64,000 bases of DNA, taken from assembly GCF_003667315.2 (NCBI RefSeq), contig NZ_RCTZ02000007.1, forward strand, positions 124,001 through 188,000, given 5' to 3'. Origin of the DNA: Tropicibacter alexandrii. Lineage in GTDB: Bacteria > Pseudomonadota > Alphaproteobacteria > Rhodobacterales > Rhodobacteraceae. Made by a program: the position numbers and the translations under genes. The notes under the pieces were generated by a model. It worked only from the letters and a program-made list of their open reading frames with translations. It did not search any database and was not told the origin of the DNA. This document shows, one piece after another, positions 51,120 through 60,019 of this stretch; position 1 is the first letter of the stretch; every line of letters begins with the position of its first letter.

Positions 51120-51135
51120 GCTCCCCTCATAGCAT

Positions 51136-51150
51136 GTTCCACATTTGTTC
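51136..51150 (-). promoter_or_regulatory. SOS box (LexA site) of imuA
   Basis: GTTC-CACATTT-GTTC, that is GAAC-N7-GAAC on the minus strand: the direct-repeat operator of alphaproteobacterial LexA. It overlaps the likely promoter of imuA, which starts 17 bases away. Confidence 0.85.
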
Positions 51151-51229
51151 TCAATCCATCCAAAACATAGTGACACTTGCATGTTTTCAAGGCACGCTTC
51201 GGGCACCACGAACGAAAGGGAGGAAACAC

Positions 51230-51652
51230 ATGCAACCGTTCAAGGTCCTCGTGGCGCTTTGTATCGCGCTCACGCTGTCCACCGGCGCCTTCGCCGCCGA
51301 CAAGCTCAAGGTCGTCTACCACGTCTCCGAAGCCGACAAGGTCGGCTTTGCGCTGGGCAACATGCTCAACCATATCCAAGGCGTGGGCGGCCCGGAGAAT
51401 GTCGAGATCGTGCTGGTCGCCCACGGCCCCGCGCTCAAGGCCTTTCATGACATCAGCGCCGATCCCAAGACCTCAGAGCGGGTCGCGGCGCTGCAGGGCA
51501 ATGGCGTCCAGTTCGAAGCCTGCGGCAACACGATGAACGCGCAGGCCGTCGGTCTCGACGATCTGCTCGACGGCTTTGCCCGCCGCGACGAGGGCGGCGT
51601 CGTCCGCATCGCGCAACTGCAATCCGAGGGGTATCTCTACATCCGTCCGTGA
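51230..51652 (+). CDS. Exported DsrE-family protein
   Basis: This 140-residue protein has a signal peptide (FKVLVALCIALTLSTGAFA) and a DsrE/F-like alpha/beta domain: LKVVYHVSEADKVGFALGNMLNHIQGVGG, VEIVLVAHGPALKAFHD, and the Cys in VQFEACGNTMNAQ, at the position where sulfur-carrying DsrE proteins have theirs. It should be periplasmic. GGGAGG precedes the ATG. It is divergent from imuA. A sulfur-transfer role is possible but not shown. Confidence 0.82.
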   Translation: MQPFKVLVALCIALTLSTGAFAADKLKVVYHVSEADKVGFALGNMLNHIQGVGGPENVEIVLVAHGPALKAFHDISADPKTSERVAALQGNGVQFEACGNTMNAQAVGLDDLLDGFARRDEGGVVRIAQLQSEGYLYIRP

Positions 51653-51728
51653 CCTCGCCCCGTCCCTTGCCATCCGGCCAAGGGGCGGGCATCCTGCCCG
51701 TCAACGCACGCAATCCACGGACAGGACC

Positions 51729-52775
51729 ATGAAAACCAACCCCTTGGGCCGCACCGGCCTGCAGGTGACCGAGCATTGCCTCGGCACCATGACCTTCGGC
51801 AATCAGACCGCGCCCGACATCGCCCACGCCCAGATGGACCGGGCGCTGGAGGCCGGGATCAACTTCCTCGACACCGCCGAGATGTACCCGGTGAACCCGG
51901 TCCGGGCCGAGACCATGGGCCGGACCGAGGAAATCATCGGCGACTGGTTCGCAAAGACCGGACGCCGCAATGACTGGATTCTCGCGACGAAACATTCCGG
52001 CGAAGGCTCCCATGCCCGCGACGGCGCGCCGATCTCGTCGAAAACCATCCGCCCGACCATCGAAGCCGGGCTCAAGCGGCTCAAGACCGACCATATCGAC
52101 CTCTACCAGTTCCACTGGCCGAACAGGGGCAGCTTCCAGTTCCGCAAGAACTGGACCTACGACCCTTCGGCCTGCCCGATGACCCGCGCCGAGATCGTCG
52201 CCGATATGGAGGATTGCCTCGGCGCGCTTCAGGACGAGGTCGAGCGCGGCACGATCCGCGCCTTCGGCCTGTCGAACGAAAGCGCATGGGGCACGGCGCA
52301 ATGGCTGGCGGCGGCCGAGCGCACGGGCGGGCCGCGCGTCGCGACCATCCAGAACGAATATTCGCTGCTCTGCCGTGCTGCCGATACCGATCTCGCGGAA
52401 TTGATGTGGCACGAGGATGTGGGCCTTCTGCCCTTCTCGCCCTTGGGCGCGGGCTTCCTGACCGGCAAGTATCAAGGCGGCGCGGTGCCCGAGGGCTCGC
52501 GCATGTCGCTCAACGACACCATGGGCGGGCGCAAAAGCGCGCGCGTCTTCGACGCGGTCGCGGCCTATCTGCAAGCCGCGCGCGATTTCGGTCTGGACCC
52601 GGTGCATATGGCCTTGGCCTGGGCTGCCGGGCGGCCCTTCGTGGCCTCGTCGATCTTCGGGGCGACCACGCTCGACCAGCTCGAACACGCGCTCAAAGGT
52701 CTGGATGTCACCCTGCCGGACGAGTTGCTGACCCGTCTCGACGAGATCCACAAACAGCACCCGATGCCGTACTGA
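51729..52775 (+). CDS. Aldo/keto reductase
   Basis: This 348-residue NADPH-dependent reductase has the AKR tetrad in order: Asp and Tyr in INFLDTAEMYP near residue 50, Lys in WILATKHSGEG near residue 87 and His in YQFHWPNRG near residue 130. The TIM barrel follows (VGLLPFSPLGAGFLTGKYQGG). The layout matches Tas/YghZ-like members. The function in the cell is unknown. It lies 77 bases after the DsrE gene. A perfect short hairpin without T-run (52784-52802) follows the stop. Confidence 0.9.
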   Translation: MKTNPLGRTGLQVTEHCLGTMTFGNQTAPDIAHAQMDRALEAGINFLDTAEMYPVNPVRAETMGRTEEIIGDWFAKTGRRNDWILATKHSGEGSHARDGAPISSKTIRPTIEAGLKRLKTDHIDLYQFHWPNRGSFQFRKNWTYDPSACPMTRAEIVADMEDCLGALQDEVERGTIRAFGLSNESAWGTAQWLAAAERTGGPRVATIQNEYSLLCRAADTDLAELMWHEDVGLLPFSPLGAGFLTGKYQGGAVPEGSRMSLNDTMGGRKSARVFDAVAAYLQAARDFGLDPVHMALAWAAGRPFVASSIFGATTLDQLEHALKGLDVTLPDELLTRLDEIHKQHPMPY

Positions 52776-52783
52776 CCCCGTAG

Positions 52784-52802
52784 GTCGGGCCTCTGGCCCG
52801 AC
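52784..52802. terminator. Hairpin between the aldo/keto reductase and XRE genes
   Basis: Arms GTCGGGCC / GGCCCGAC around TCT, perfect. There is no T-run. It lies between convergent genes. Confidence 0.4.
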
Positions 52803-52868
52803 ACGCCCGAGCGGACGACCGAAGGGAGGACCGCGAGGCAAACTGCGCGCCGCAGGCGCTCCGCCAGG

Positions 52869-53729
52869 TCAACCCACCCGCGCGCGCAGGTCCCGCAGAT
52901 GATCGGGCAGCGCGCGGGCCGAGACCTGCGCCTCGCGCACAAGCCCGTCGAAATGCGCGGCAAAGGCCGAAATCCGGTCCGTGTCCCGGAACGCCAGATA
53001 ATTGCGGCCCATATACAGCACCGCCAGCAGTGGGCCAAAGATCGTCAGCGGGGCCGAATACAGCGCCCGCGCATCGAACAGATAGATCCGCATGCGCGGA
53101 TACAGCCCCTCCGCCAGTTCGATCAACAGATCGAGCTGCGCCTGCCGCAGCCCCACCGACAGCCCGGCATAATAGCCGGTGCCTGCCGCGAAACTCTCCA
53201 ACTCGTGCAGGGGCAGGGCGATCTCGTAATCCGACCGGGCCCCGCGCATCCAGTTCAGCCGGTCGTTCGAGGCGTTGATCGCCTGTTCCGTCGTCTTGCC
53301 CAGATGCGGCGTATATTCCCATTCCAGCATGGCCTGCGTCTTGAGCATGTCCGGCAGGGCCGGGGGCACGTAGCGGATCTTGTAGCCCTCCGCCTCGCGG
53401 TGCCACTGATAGATCGTCTCATCCACAAGCGCGCGCGGCGCCTCGGTCACGGTCAGCGAATTGGCCAGCAGGTCGGCGGCCAGTTCGGGGCGGTCCGACA
53501 GGCCCAACAGCCAGTCCGAGGACACGCCCAAAGCCTGCGCGCAGGCGCCCACCAGATGCGCATTGGGCAGCCGCGCGCCCTGATCCTTGAGCAATTGCGA
53601 AATGGTCGAGCGATCCACGCCCACGGCCCGCGCCAGCGCGGTCTGGTTGGACCCGGCCCGGTCCATCGCCTCGGACAGGCGGGTGCGCAGCAGGGCAGCG
53701 CGGTCTCGTTTGTCGATCAGATGCGGCAT
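52869..53729 (-). CDS. XRE-family transcriptional regulator with C-terminal sensor-like domain
   Basis: This 286-residue protein has an N-terminal helix-turn-helix: RLSEAMDRAGSNQTALARAVGVDRSTISQLLKDQ near residues 17-50, with the Cro/C1 pattern. About 200 residues of unrecognised C-terminal sequence follow; this region (DMLKTQAMLEWEYTP and WMRGARSDYEIALP) may bind a ligand. I chose the ATG at 53729 (MPHLIDKRDRAALL). An inverted repeat GGTGA-N6-TCACC lies just upstream of the start, a likely site of self-control. It is divergent from the DUF2061-desaturase pair. Confidence 0.85.
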   Translation of the reverse strand: MPHLIDKRDRAALLRTRLSEAMDRAGSNQTALARAVGVDRSTISQLLKDQGARLPNAHLVGACAQALGVSSDWLLGLSDRPELAADLLANSLTVTEAPRALVDETIYQWHREAEGYKIRYVPPALPDMLKTQAMLEWEYTPHLGKTTEQAINASNDRLNWMRGARSDYEIALPLHELESFAAGTGYYAGLSVGLRQAQLDLLIELAEGLYPRMRIYLFDARALYSAPLTIFGPLLAVLYMGRNYLAFRDTDRISAFAAHFDGLVREAQVSARALPDHLRDLRARVG

Positions 53730-53731
53730 GT

Positions 53732-53747
53732 GGTGACAAATATCACC
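53732..53747. promoter_or_regulatory. Inverted repeat between the XRE gene and the desaturase operon
   Basis: GGTGA-CAAATA-TCACC. With the next bases the arms become GGTGACA / TATCACC, one mismatch. It is in the divergent promoter region and touches the XRE ribosome-binding site. Confidence 0.5.
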
Positions 53748-53833
53748 GCTGCGGAAATTTGTGAACCAGAGACGAACTGCCCGGATGCTCACGGATGCGT
53801 TACCGCTTCGTGCATATGCATCAAGGAGGCAGA

Positions 53834-54040
53834 ATGGAAACCGGCGCCCGCACGCTCTTGAAATCCGTTGTCTGGACGCTGATCGGACTGGTCAGCATGG
53901 CCCTTGTCGGTCTGGCCTTTACCGGCTCGGCCGCGCTTGGGGGCGGCATGGCTCTGGTCAACGCGGTGCTCGGCTTTGCCAGCTATCTGGTCTACGAGCG
54001 GGTCTGGGCGCGGATCGGCTGGGGGCGCGCCGATGCGTGA
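53834..54040 (+). CDS. DUF2061 small membrane protein
   Basis: This 68-residue protein has the DUF2061 pattern ETGARTLLKSVVWTLIGLVSMALVGLAFTG, with a second membrane segment GGMALVNAVLGFASYLVYERVW. Two transmembrane helices are likely, and the function is unknown. AAGGAGG lies 4 bases upstream of the ATG. It overlaps the desaturase gene by 8 bases, so the two are coupled. Confidence 0.85.
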   Translation: METGARTLLKSVVWTLIGLVSMALVGLAFTGSAALGGGMALVNAVLGFASYLVYERVWARIGWGRADA

Positions 54041-54929
54041 GCGGTTGCGCGGCTTCGAATGGCCGACCCTCGCGCTGCTGGCGGCATGCTACGCGCTCTG
54101 GACCTTGGGCACGCTGGCCAGCGGCGCTTGGCTGCCGCTGGGGATGCTGGCGGTGACGCTGGGCGCGGCGCTGCATTCCTCGCTGACGCACGAGGTCCTA
54201 CATGGCCATCCGTTCCGCTCGCGCTTCTGGAACGGCGCGCTGGTGTTTCCGGCCTTGTCGCTCGTCGTGCCTTACCTGCGGTTCAAGGACACGCATCTGG
54301 CGCATCACCGCGACTCGATCCTGACCGACCCCTATGACGACCCAGAAAGCAACTATCTCGACCCCAAAGTCTGGGACGCGCTCCCGGGCTGGCGCCGGTG
54401 GCTCTTACGGGCCAACAACACGCTGGCCGGTCGCTTGCTGATCGGGCCTGCGCTGGGCACATGGGTCTTCACCAAAGGGGATATGCGCCTGATCGCACGC
54501 GGCGACCGGCGGGTGATGCTGGGCTATGCGCTGCATGTCCCTGCGGTGGCCGTGGTGCTGTGGTGGATGCTGGCGGTGGCGGCGATGCCGCTTTGGGCCT
54601 GGGCCGTCAGCACCTACGCGGCGCTGTCTGTGCTGAAGATCCGCACCTTCCTCGAACACCGCGCCCATGACGAGGCGCGCGGGCGGACCGTCATCATCGA
54701 GGATCGCGGCCCGCTCGCGCTGATCTTTCTCAACAACAACCTGCACGTGGTCCACCACATGCACGCCGCCGTGCCGTGGTACCGGCTGCCGCGCCTCTAC
54801 TGGTCCAATCCCGACCGCTACCTGTCGCGCAACAAGGGCTACCGCTACCGCTCCTATGCCGAGATCTTCCGCCGCTACCTGTGGAAGGCCAAGGACCCGG
54901 TGCCGCATCCGCTCTGGCCTTCGTCGTAA
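54033..54929 (+). CDS. Membrane fatty acid desaturase/hydroxylase-family protein
   Basis: This 298-residue protein has three histidine boxes for a diiron site: HEVLHGHP near residue 55, HLAHHRDS near residue 90 and HVVHHMHAAVPWYRLPRL near residue 245. Several hydrophobic segments lie between them. It could desaturate lipid acyl chains or hydroxylate carotenoids; I cannot choose. It is paired with the DUF2061 gene. A DMT-family exporter gene follows on the same strand 22 bases on. Confidence 0.88.
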   Translation: MRERLRGFEWPTLALLAACYALWTLGTLASGAWLPLGMLAVTLGAALHSSLTHEVLHGHPFRSRFWNGALVFPALSLVVPYLRFKDTHLAHHRDSILTDPYDDPESNYLDPKVWDALPGWRRWLLRANNTLAGRLLIGPALGTWVFTKGDMRLIARGDRRVMLGYALHVPAVAVVLWWMLAVAAMPLWAWAVSTYAALSVLKIRTFLEHRAHDEARGRTVIIEDRGPLALIFLNNNLHVVHHMHAAVPWYRLPRLYWSNPDRYLSRNKGYRYRSYAEIFRRYLWKAKDPVPHPLWPSS

Positions 54930-54951
54930 GCCTGCGCCATAGCAACAGGCC

Positions 54952-55854
54952 ATGGAGTTATGGATTATCGCGACGCTGTCGGCGGCAACGTTCCAGACAG
55001 TTCGATTCATGGTGCAAAAGGTGCTGGCCTCGGGCGCGCTGAGCGCCACGGGCAGTACCTTCGCGCGCTTTGCCTATGCCGCGCCGTTTGCATGGCTGGT
55101 TCTGGGCGGGATGCTTTGGGTCAAGGGCACGGGCCTGCCGGGGCTTGGCCCGGCCTTCTGGGGCTGGACGGTGGTCGGCGGGCTGGGGCAGATTCTTGCC
55201 ACGGTGCTGGTTGTGCTGACCTTTCGCGAACGGAATTTCGCGGTCGGAATCACGCTGAAGAAGACCGAAGTCATCCAGACCGCGCTCATGGGGCTGGTGC
55301 TGCTGGGCGAGGCGATTGCCCCCGGCGGCTGGCTGGCCATCGGCATCGGACTGGTCGGCGTGCTGCTGTTGTCGCGCACGCCGGGCGATGTGGGCCGGGT
55401 CTGGGCCGGACTGAAGAGCCGCGCGGTGGTGCTGGGTCTGGGATCGGGTTTCTTCTTCGCGGTCTCGGGCGTCGGATACCGCGCTGCCACGCTGGAGGTT
55501 CCGTCCGACGATCCGCTACTGCGCGCGGCGGTGTCACTGGTGGCGGTGACGCTGTTGCAGGCGGGGGGCATGGCGCTGTGGCTGCGCTGGCGCGAGCCGG
55601 GGCAGTTGACCGCCGTGTGGGGCGCGCGGCGGGTGGCGGTCTGGCTGGGCGTGACCTCGATGTGCGGCACGCTGAGCTGGTTCACCGCTTTCACGCTGCA
55701 AACTGCCGCCTATGTCTATGCGCTGGGGCAGGTGGAACTGATCCTGTCGCTGATGGCCTCGGTGCTGTTCTTCAAGGAGACGGTCTCGCGCCGGGAGTTG
55801 GTGGGGATCGGGTTTCTGACAGTGTCGATCCTTGCGCTGGTTCTGGTGACCTGA
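54952..55854 (+). CDS. EamA-family (DMT) transporter
   Basis: This 300-residue, ten-segment transporter has two EamA repeats, the second starting near LGLGSGFFFAVSGVGYRAA. It exports small metabolites in many bacteria, but its substrate is unknown here. It shows no strong ribosome-binding site. It ends at a copy of the convergent-gene palindrome. It may be co-transcribed with the desaturase gene upstream. Confidence 0.85.
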   Translation: MELWIIATLSAATFQTVRFMVQKVLASGALSATGSTFARFAYAAPFAWLVLGGMLWVKGTGLPGLGPAFWGWTVVGGLGQILATVLVVLTFRERNFAVGITLKKTEVIQTALMGLVLLGEAIAPGGWLAIGIGLVGVLLLSRTPGDVGRVWAGLKSRAVVLGLGSGFFFAVSGVGYRAATLEVPSDDPLLRAAVSLVAVTLLQAGGMALWLRWREPGQLTAVWGARRVAVWLGVTSMCGTLSWFTAFTLQTAAYVYALGQVELILSLMASVLFFKETVSRRELVGIGFLTVSILALVLVT

Positions 55855-55855
55855 G

Positions 55856-55881
55856 GTAGGATGGGTGATCACCCATCCTAC
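55856..55881. terminator. Convergent-gene palindrome, copy 3
   Basis: Perfect 26-base palindrome identical to copy 1, between the DMT transporter (+) and kptA (-). Confidence 0.75.
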
Positions 55882-55929
55882 TCAAAGGGCAATCGCCTGT
55901 GATCCCGACCCGACCGGTCTAACCTTGGG

Positions 55930-56481
55930 TCAGGCGCGGGGCGGGCCGTCCCCGGCATGGGTCCCAAGGAAGGCGGGCGGCACATGCTCGGTCAGCCAGA
56001 CACCATTCTGAGACCGGAAAAAGACATGGCCCGCGCCATGCATTCGGCCCGCCGCAATCTTCAGGACAACAGGGGGACCGTAGCGCATCCCGACGCTGCG
56101 CGCGGTCTCCGGGTCCGGCGACAGGTGCACATGCTGCCGGGCGCGCTTGTTCAGCCCCTCGGCCCGGATGGCATCCAGATTTCGCGTGGCGGTGCCGTGA
56201 TACAGCAGGTCCGGCGGCGGGAGCGGGGCCAACCCCAGATCGACGTCGAAGCTGTGGCCCTGATTGGCGCGGATGCGCAGCCCATCCGGAGAGATGGCAA
56301 AGCGTTGCTTATCGCTGTTCGCCACGATCCTTTCCAGCGCCGTGCGGTCCAATGGCACCGTCGCACGGGCCAACAGGTCGTCGATCATTGCCCAACCGCC
56401 CGCGTCCAGCGTCAGGTCGATCTCTTCGGGCTTGTGGCGCAGCACGTAGGACAGGAATTTCGAGACGGTCTTGTCGGTCAT
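55930..56481 (-). CDS. kptA: RNA 2'-phosphotransferase
   Basis: This 183-residue enzyme is the bacterial Tpt1/KptA that moves a 2'-phosphate from RNA to NAD+. The four catalytic residues Arg-His-Arg-Arg are represented by [14 protein letters not shown] at the N terminus, [11 protein letters not shown] near residue 70, [19 protein letters not shown] near residue 93 and [19 protein letters not shown] near residue 118. Bacteria lack tRNA splicing of the eukaryotic kind, so its natural substrate is unclear. It lies after glyA on the same strand, separated by a terminator. Confidence 0.92.
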   Translation of the reverse strand: MTDKTVSKFLSYVLRHKPEEIDLTLDAGGWAMIDDLLARATVPLDRTALERIVANSDKQRFAISPDGLRIRANQGHSFDVDLGLAPLPPPDLLYHGTATRNLDAIRAEGLNKRARQHVHLSPDPETARSVGMRYGPPVVLKIAAGRMHGAGHVFFRSQNGVWLTEHVPPAFLGTHAGDGPPRA

Positions 56482-56512
56482 GCCGCGCAGCTTGCCACAA
56501 GCCTGCTGCGCC

Positions 56513-56549
56513 GCAAAACAAAACGGACCGCGCCAAACGGCGCGGTCCG
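56513..56549 (-). terminator. Rho-independent terminator of glyA
   Basis: Eleven-base arms CGGACCGCGCC / GGCGCGGTCCG with a four-base loop, followed on the minus strand by TTTTGTTTT. Confidence 0.9.
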
Positions 56550-56593
56550 CGATGCAGATCAGAGGCCGGGACCGTGCCCGGGCCTCCCTGAAC

Positions 56594-57889
<1,296 letters not shown>

Positions 57890-58058
57890 TTTGGCTCTCC
57901 TGACAGGGAATCCGACAATTGCGCCTGCTGTAGCCGAAAGGGGCAGGGGCGCAAAGGTTGCAAAGCGACGCTGCGGATTAATCTTGCGTCCTCTCTGGCG
58001 ATTGCCGGGCGGTTGTGCTTGTTTCGGGGCATATCGGAGCGGACAGGAAACTTGGCCC

Positions 58059-58820
58059 ATGTCATTGAAGATCGCCTTTTGCGCCTCGCGCGCGCCGATC
58101 GCGCAGGCCGCTCTGGAGGGGTTGAGCCGCCGCTACGGTGACCATTCCGAGCACGGCGCAGACGTGATCGTGGCACTGGGCGGCGATGGCTTCATGCTGC
58201 AGACCCTGCACCGCACCGAGCACAACCCCGCACCGGTCTACGGCATGAACCGGGGGACGGTCGGCTTTCTGATGAATGAATATTCCGACCACGCGCTGGT
58301 CGAACGGCTGGAGGCCGCCGAACAGGCGGTGATCAACCCGTTGCGTATGCGCGCGGCCTGTCTGGACGGGTCCGAACACCGCGCGCTGGCGATCAACGAG
58401 GTGTCGCTGCTGCGGCAGGGGCCACAGGCGGCCAAGCTGCGCATCAGCGTCGATCGCAAGGTCCGCCTGCCGGAACTGGTCTGCGACGGCGCGCTGTTGG
58501 CGACGCCCGCCGGGTCGACGGCCTATAACTACAGCGCCCACGGGCCGATCCTGCCGATCGGCGCGGATGTGCTGGCCCTGACGGCGGTTGCGGCGTTCCG
58601 CCCCCGACGCTGGCGCGGGGCGCTGCTGCCGAAGGCGGCAGAGGTGACGTTCGAGGTGCTGGAGGCCGACAAGCGCCCGGTCATGGCCGAGGCCGACAGC
58701 AACGCGGTGCGTGACGTGTCGCGGGTGCATATCCGGTCGGACCCGTCGATTGCGCACAGGGTCTTGTTCGACCCCGGTCACGGGCTGGAAGAACGGCTGA
58801 TCCGCGAGCAATTCGTATGA
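58059..58820 (+). CDS. nadK: NAD kinase
   Basis: This 253-residue kinase makes NADP from NAD and ATP. The GGDG motif is in [17 protein letters not shown] near residue 40. The NAD-contacting NE/D region is [11 protein letters not shown] near residue 120, and the glycine-rich second motif is [22 protein letters not shown] near residue 145. The ATG at 58059 ([10 protein letters not shown]) is the usual start. The gene ends 7 bases before a copy of the convergent-gene palindrome. Confidence 0.95.
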   Translation: MSLKIAFCASRAPIAQAALEGLSRRYGDHSEHGADVIVALGGDGFMLQTLHRTEHNPAPVYGMNRGTVGFLMNEYSDHALVERLEAAEQAVINPLRMRAACLDGSEHRALAINEVSLLRQGPQAAKLRISVDRKVRLPELVCDGALLATPAGSTAYNYSAHGPILPIGADVLALTAVAAFRPRRWRGALLPKAAEVTFEVLEADKRPVMAEADSNAVRDVSRVHIRSDPSIAHRVLFDPGHGLEERLIREQFV

Positions 58821-58827
58821 GCCTCAA

Positions 58828-58853
58828 GTAGGATGGGTGATCACCCATCCTAC
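58828..58853. terminator. Convergent-gene palindrome, copy 4
   Basis: Perfect 26-base palindrome identical to copy 1, between nadK (+) and the CRP-type gene (-). Confidence 0.75.
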
Positions 58854-58854
58854 C

Positions 58855-59550
58855 TCAGTTCACCCCCTGCGCCATCGCGTCCAGCGCATCGGGATTGCGC
58901 AGCACCAGCTTGTCGGGCCTGCGCTCCAATATCCCGTCCGCGTCCCAGTTGCGGATCAGGCGGTTGACCGTTTCGCGCGTCAGTCCCGCCATGTCGCCAA
59001 GCTCCGACTGGGTAAACGCGCCGTCCAGCACGATGCCGCCATCCTCGTCCGGCTTGCCCCATTCGTCGTAAAGCCGGTTCATCACCCGTGCCAGCCGCGT
59101 CGGCCCGTCGGTCAGGGCCAGCCCGGCCAACTGGTCGTTGGTGTCGCGCAGCCGCTGGCACAGGGTCTGGATCACGAGGATCGCGGCATCGGGCCGCGAC
59201 CGGAGAAAGTCCATGATCTGCGCCCGTGTCAGCAGCCGCCCCGTCACATGCCCCGCCGCCGTGGCAAAGGCGCTGCGCGGCGCGCCATCCAGCGCCGCCA
59301 TCTCGCCCACCACGTCGCCCGGCCCCAGCTGCGCCAGGATCGAGCGCCGCCCGTCCGATGAGATCAGGCTGATCTGCACCCGCCCGGTTTCGATCAGCAG
59401 CATAGTTTGGTCCGTGCCACCCATGGCAAAAATCTGTTTTCGGCCCGGGTAATGCACCGGCTGAGCCAGCGCGCTGAGCGCAATGGCGTCGTCGCGCGAC
59501 AGGGCGCCGAACAGAATCCCCTTGGGGCGTTGGAAAAGTGTGTCCGTCAT
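58855..59550 (-). CDS. CRP/FNR-family regulator, CRP-like
   Basis: This 231-residue protein has a cyclic-nucleotide-type sensor (IETGRVQISLISSDGRRSILAQLGPGDVVGEMAALDGAPRSAFATAAG) in which the Glu of GEMA and the Arg-Ser pair of the CRP pocket are kept. There are no FNR-type cysteines. The DNA-reading helix is TRETVNRLIRNWD near residue 195, with the Arg-Glu-x3-Arg pattern that reads TGTGA. A near-consensus CRP site lies 53 bases upstream, suggesting self-control. It is the only gene of this family in the window. Confidence 0.9.
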   Translation of the reverse strand: MTDTLFQRPKGILFGALSRDDAIALSALAQPVHYPGRKQIFAMGGTDQTMLLIETGRVQISLISSDGRRSILAQLGPGDVVGEMAALDGAPRSAFATAAGHVTGRLLTRAQIMDFLRSRPDAAILVIQTLCQRLRDTNDQLAGLALTDGPTRLARVMNRLYDEWGKPDEDGGIVLDGAFTQSELGDMAGLTRETVNRLIRNWDADGILERRPDKLVLRNPDALDAMAQGVN

Positions 59551-59600
59551 GATCGTTCCGGTCCGCTTTCTCGCGAAATTGGTGTCTGAAAGATGTCTGA

Positions 59601-59620
59601 GGTGTGATCTGGATCACACC
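59601..59620 (-). promoter_or_regulatory. CRP-type operator before the CRP-like gene
   Basis: TGTGA-TCTGGA-TCACA, with outer GG/CC pairs also matching. It differs from a perfect palindrome only at the two central bases. Confidence 0.75.
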
Positions 59621-59918
59621 CCTCCCGCAATAGTCAGGGCACAACTGACCCAAGCTTCGAGAGTCGATGCGGAGGCTGCGCAAGTCAACCTTGTTCATGC
59701 CCTCGTGTTGTCGGAGCTGGTATGGAGGTTGAAGGGTCCGGTTGCATTTTTCGAACCGGATCTGGAACGGGGCTGTTCGTGTGAGTGTGGCGAAGGTCGG
59801 GTCATATTTCGACCAGATTGCCAGCCCTGCCATGCCGTGCCGGTTGGTGAGGGTGTCCCCTATCCCCAAGCCTCGGGGCGCCACTGTTCAATCGGGTTCT
59901 CTCTCGGTGTGTCCGAGG
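59621..59918. other. Gap between prpE and the CRP-like gene
   Basis: About 300 bases without a recognisable gene. A strong plus-strand terminator follows at its right end, so a plus-strand transcript is possible. Confidence 0.4.
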
Positions 59919-59948
59919 CGGGGTGGTCCAGCCGGCCACCCCGTTTTT
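59919..59948 (+). terminator. Plus-strand terminator with no assigned gene
   Basis: Stem CGGGGTGG / CCACCCCG with a nine-base loop, then five T. Both flanking genes are on the minus strand, so this may end an unannotated plus-strand RNA. Confidence 0.65.
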
Positions 59949-59975
59949 CCTGTTTCCACGCGCCGGACAAACGAA

Positions 59976-59999
59976 AGGCCGCCCCCGAAGGAGCGGCCC
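59976..59999 (-). terminator. Probable terminator after prpE
   Basis: Arms GGCCGC / GCGGCC enclosing ten bases, 21 bases after the prpE stop; on the minus strand only TTTCG follows, so it is weak. Confidence 0.45.
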
Positions 60000-60019
60000 T
60001 GAACCGGGGGCGCGGGCGA

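Noticed and set aside
59742-60002. Plus-strand 86-codon frame in the prpE-CRP gap
   Set aside because: No ribosome-binding site, Arg/Pro-rich translation, and the terminator at 59919-59948 lies within it.
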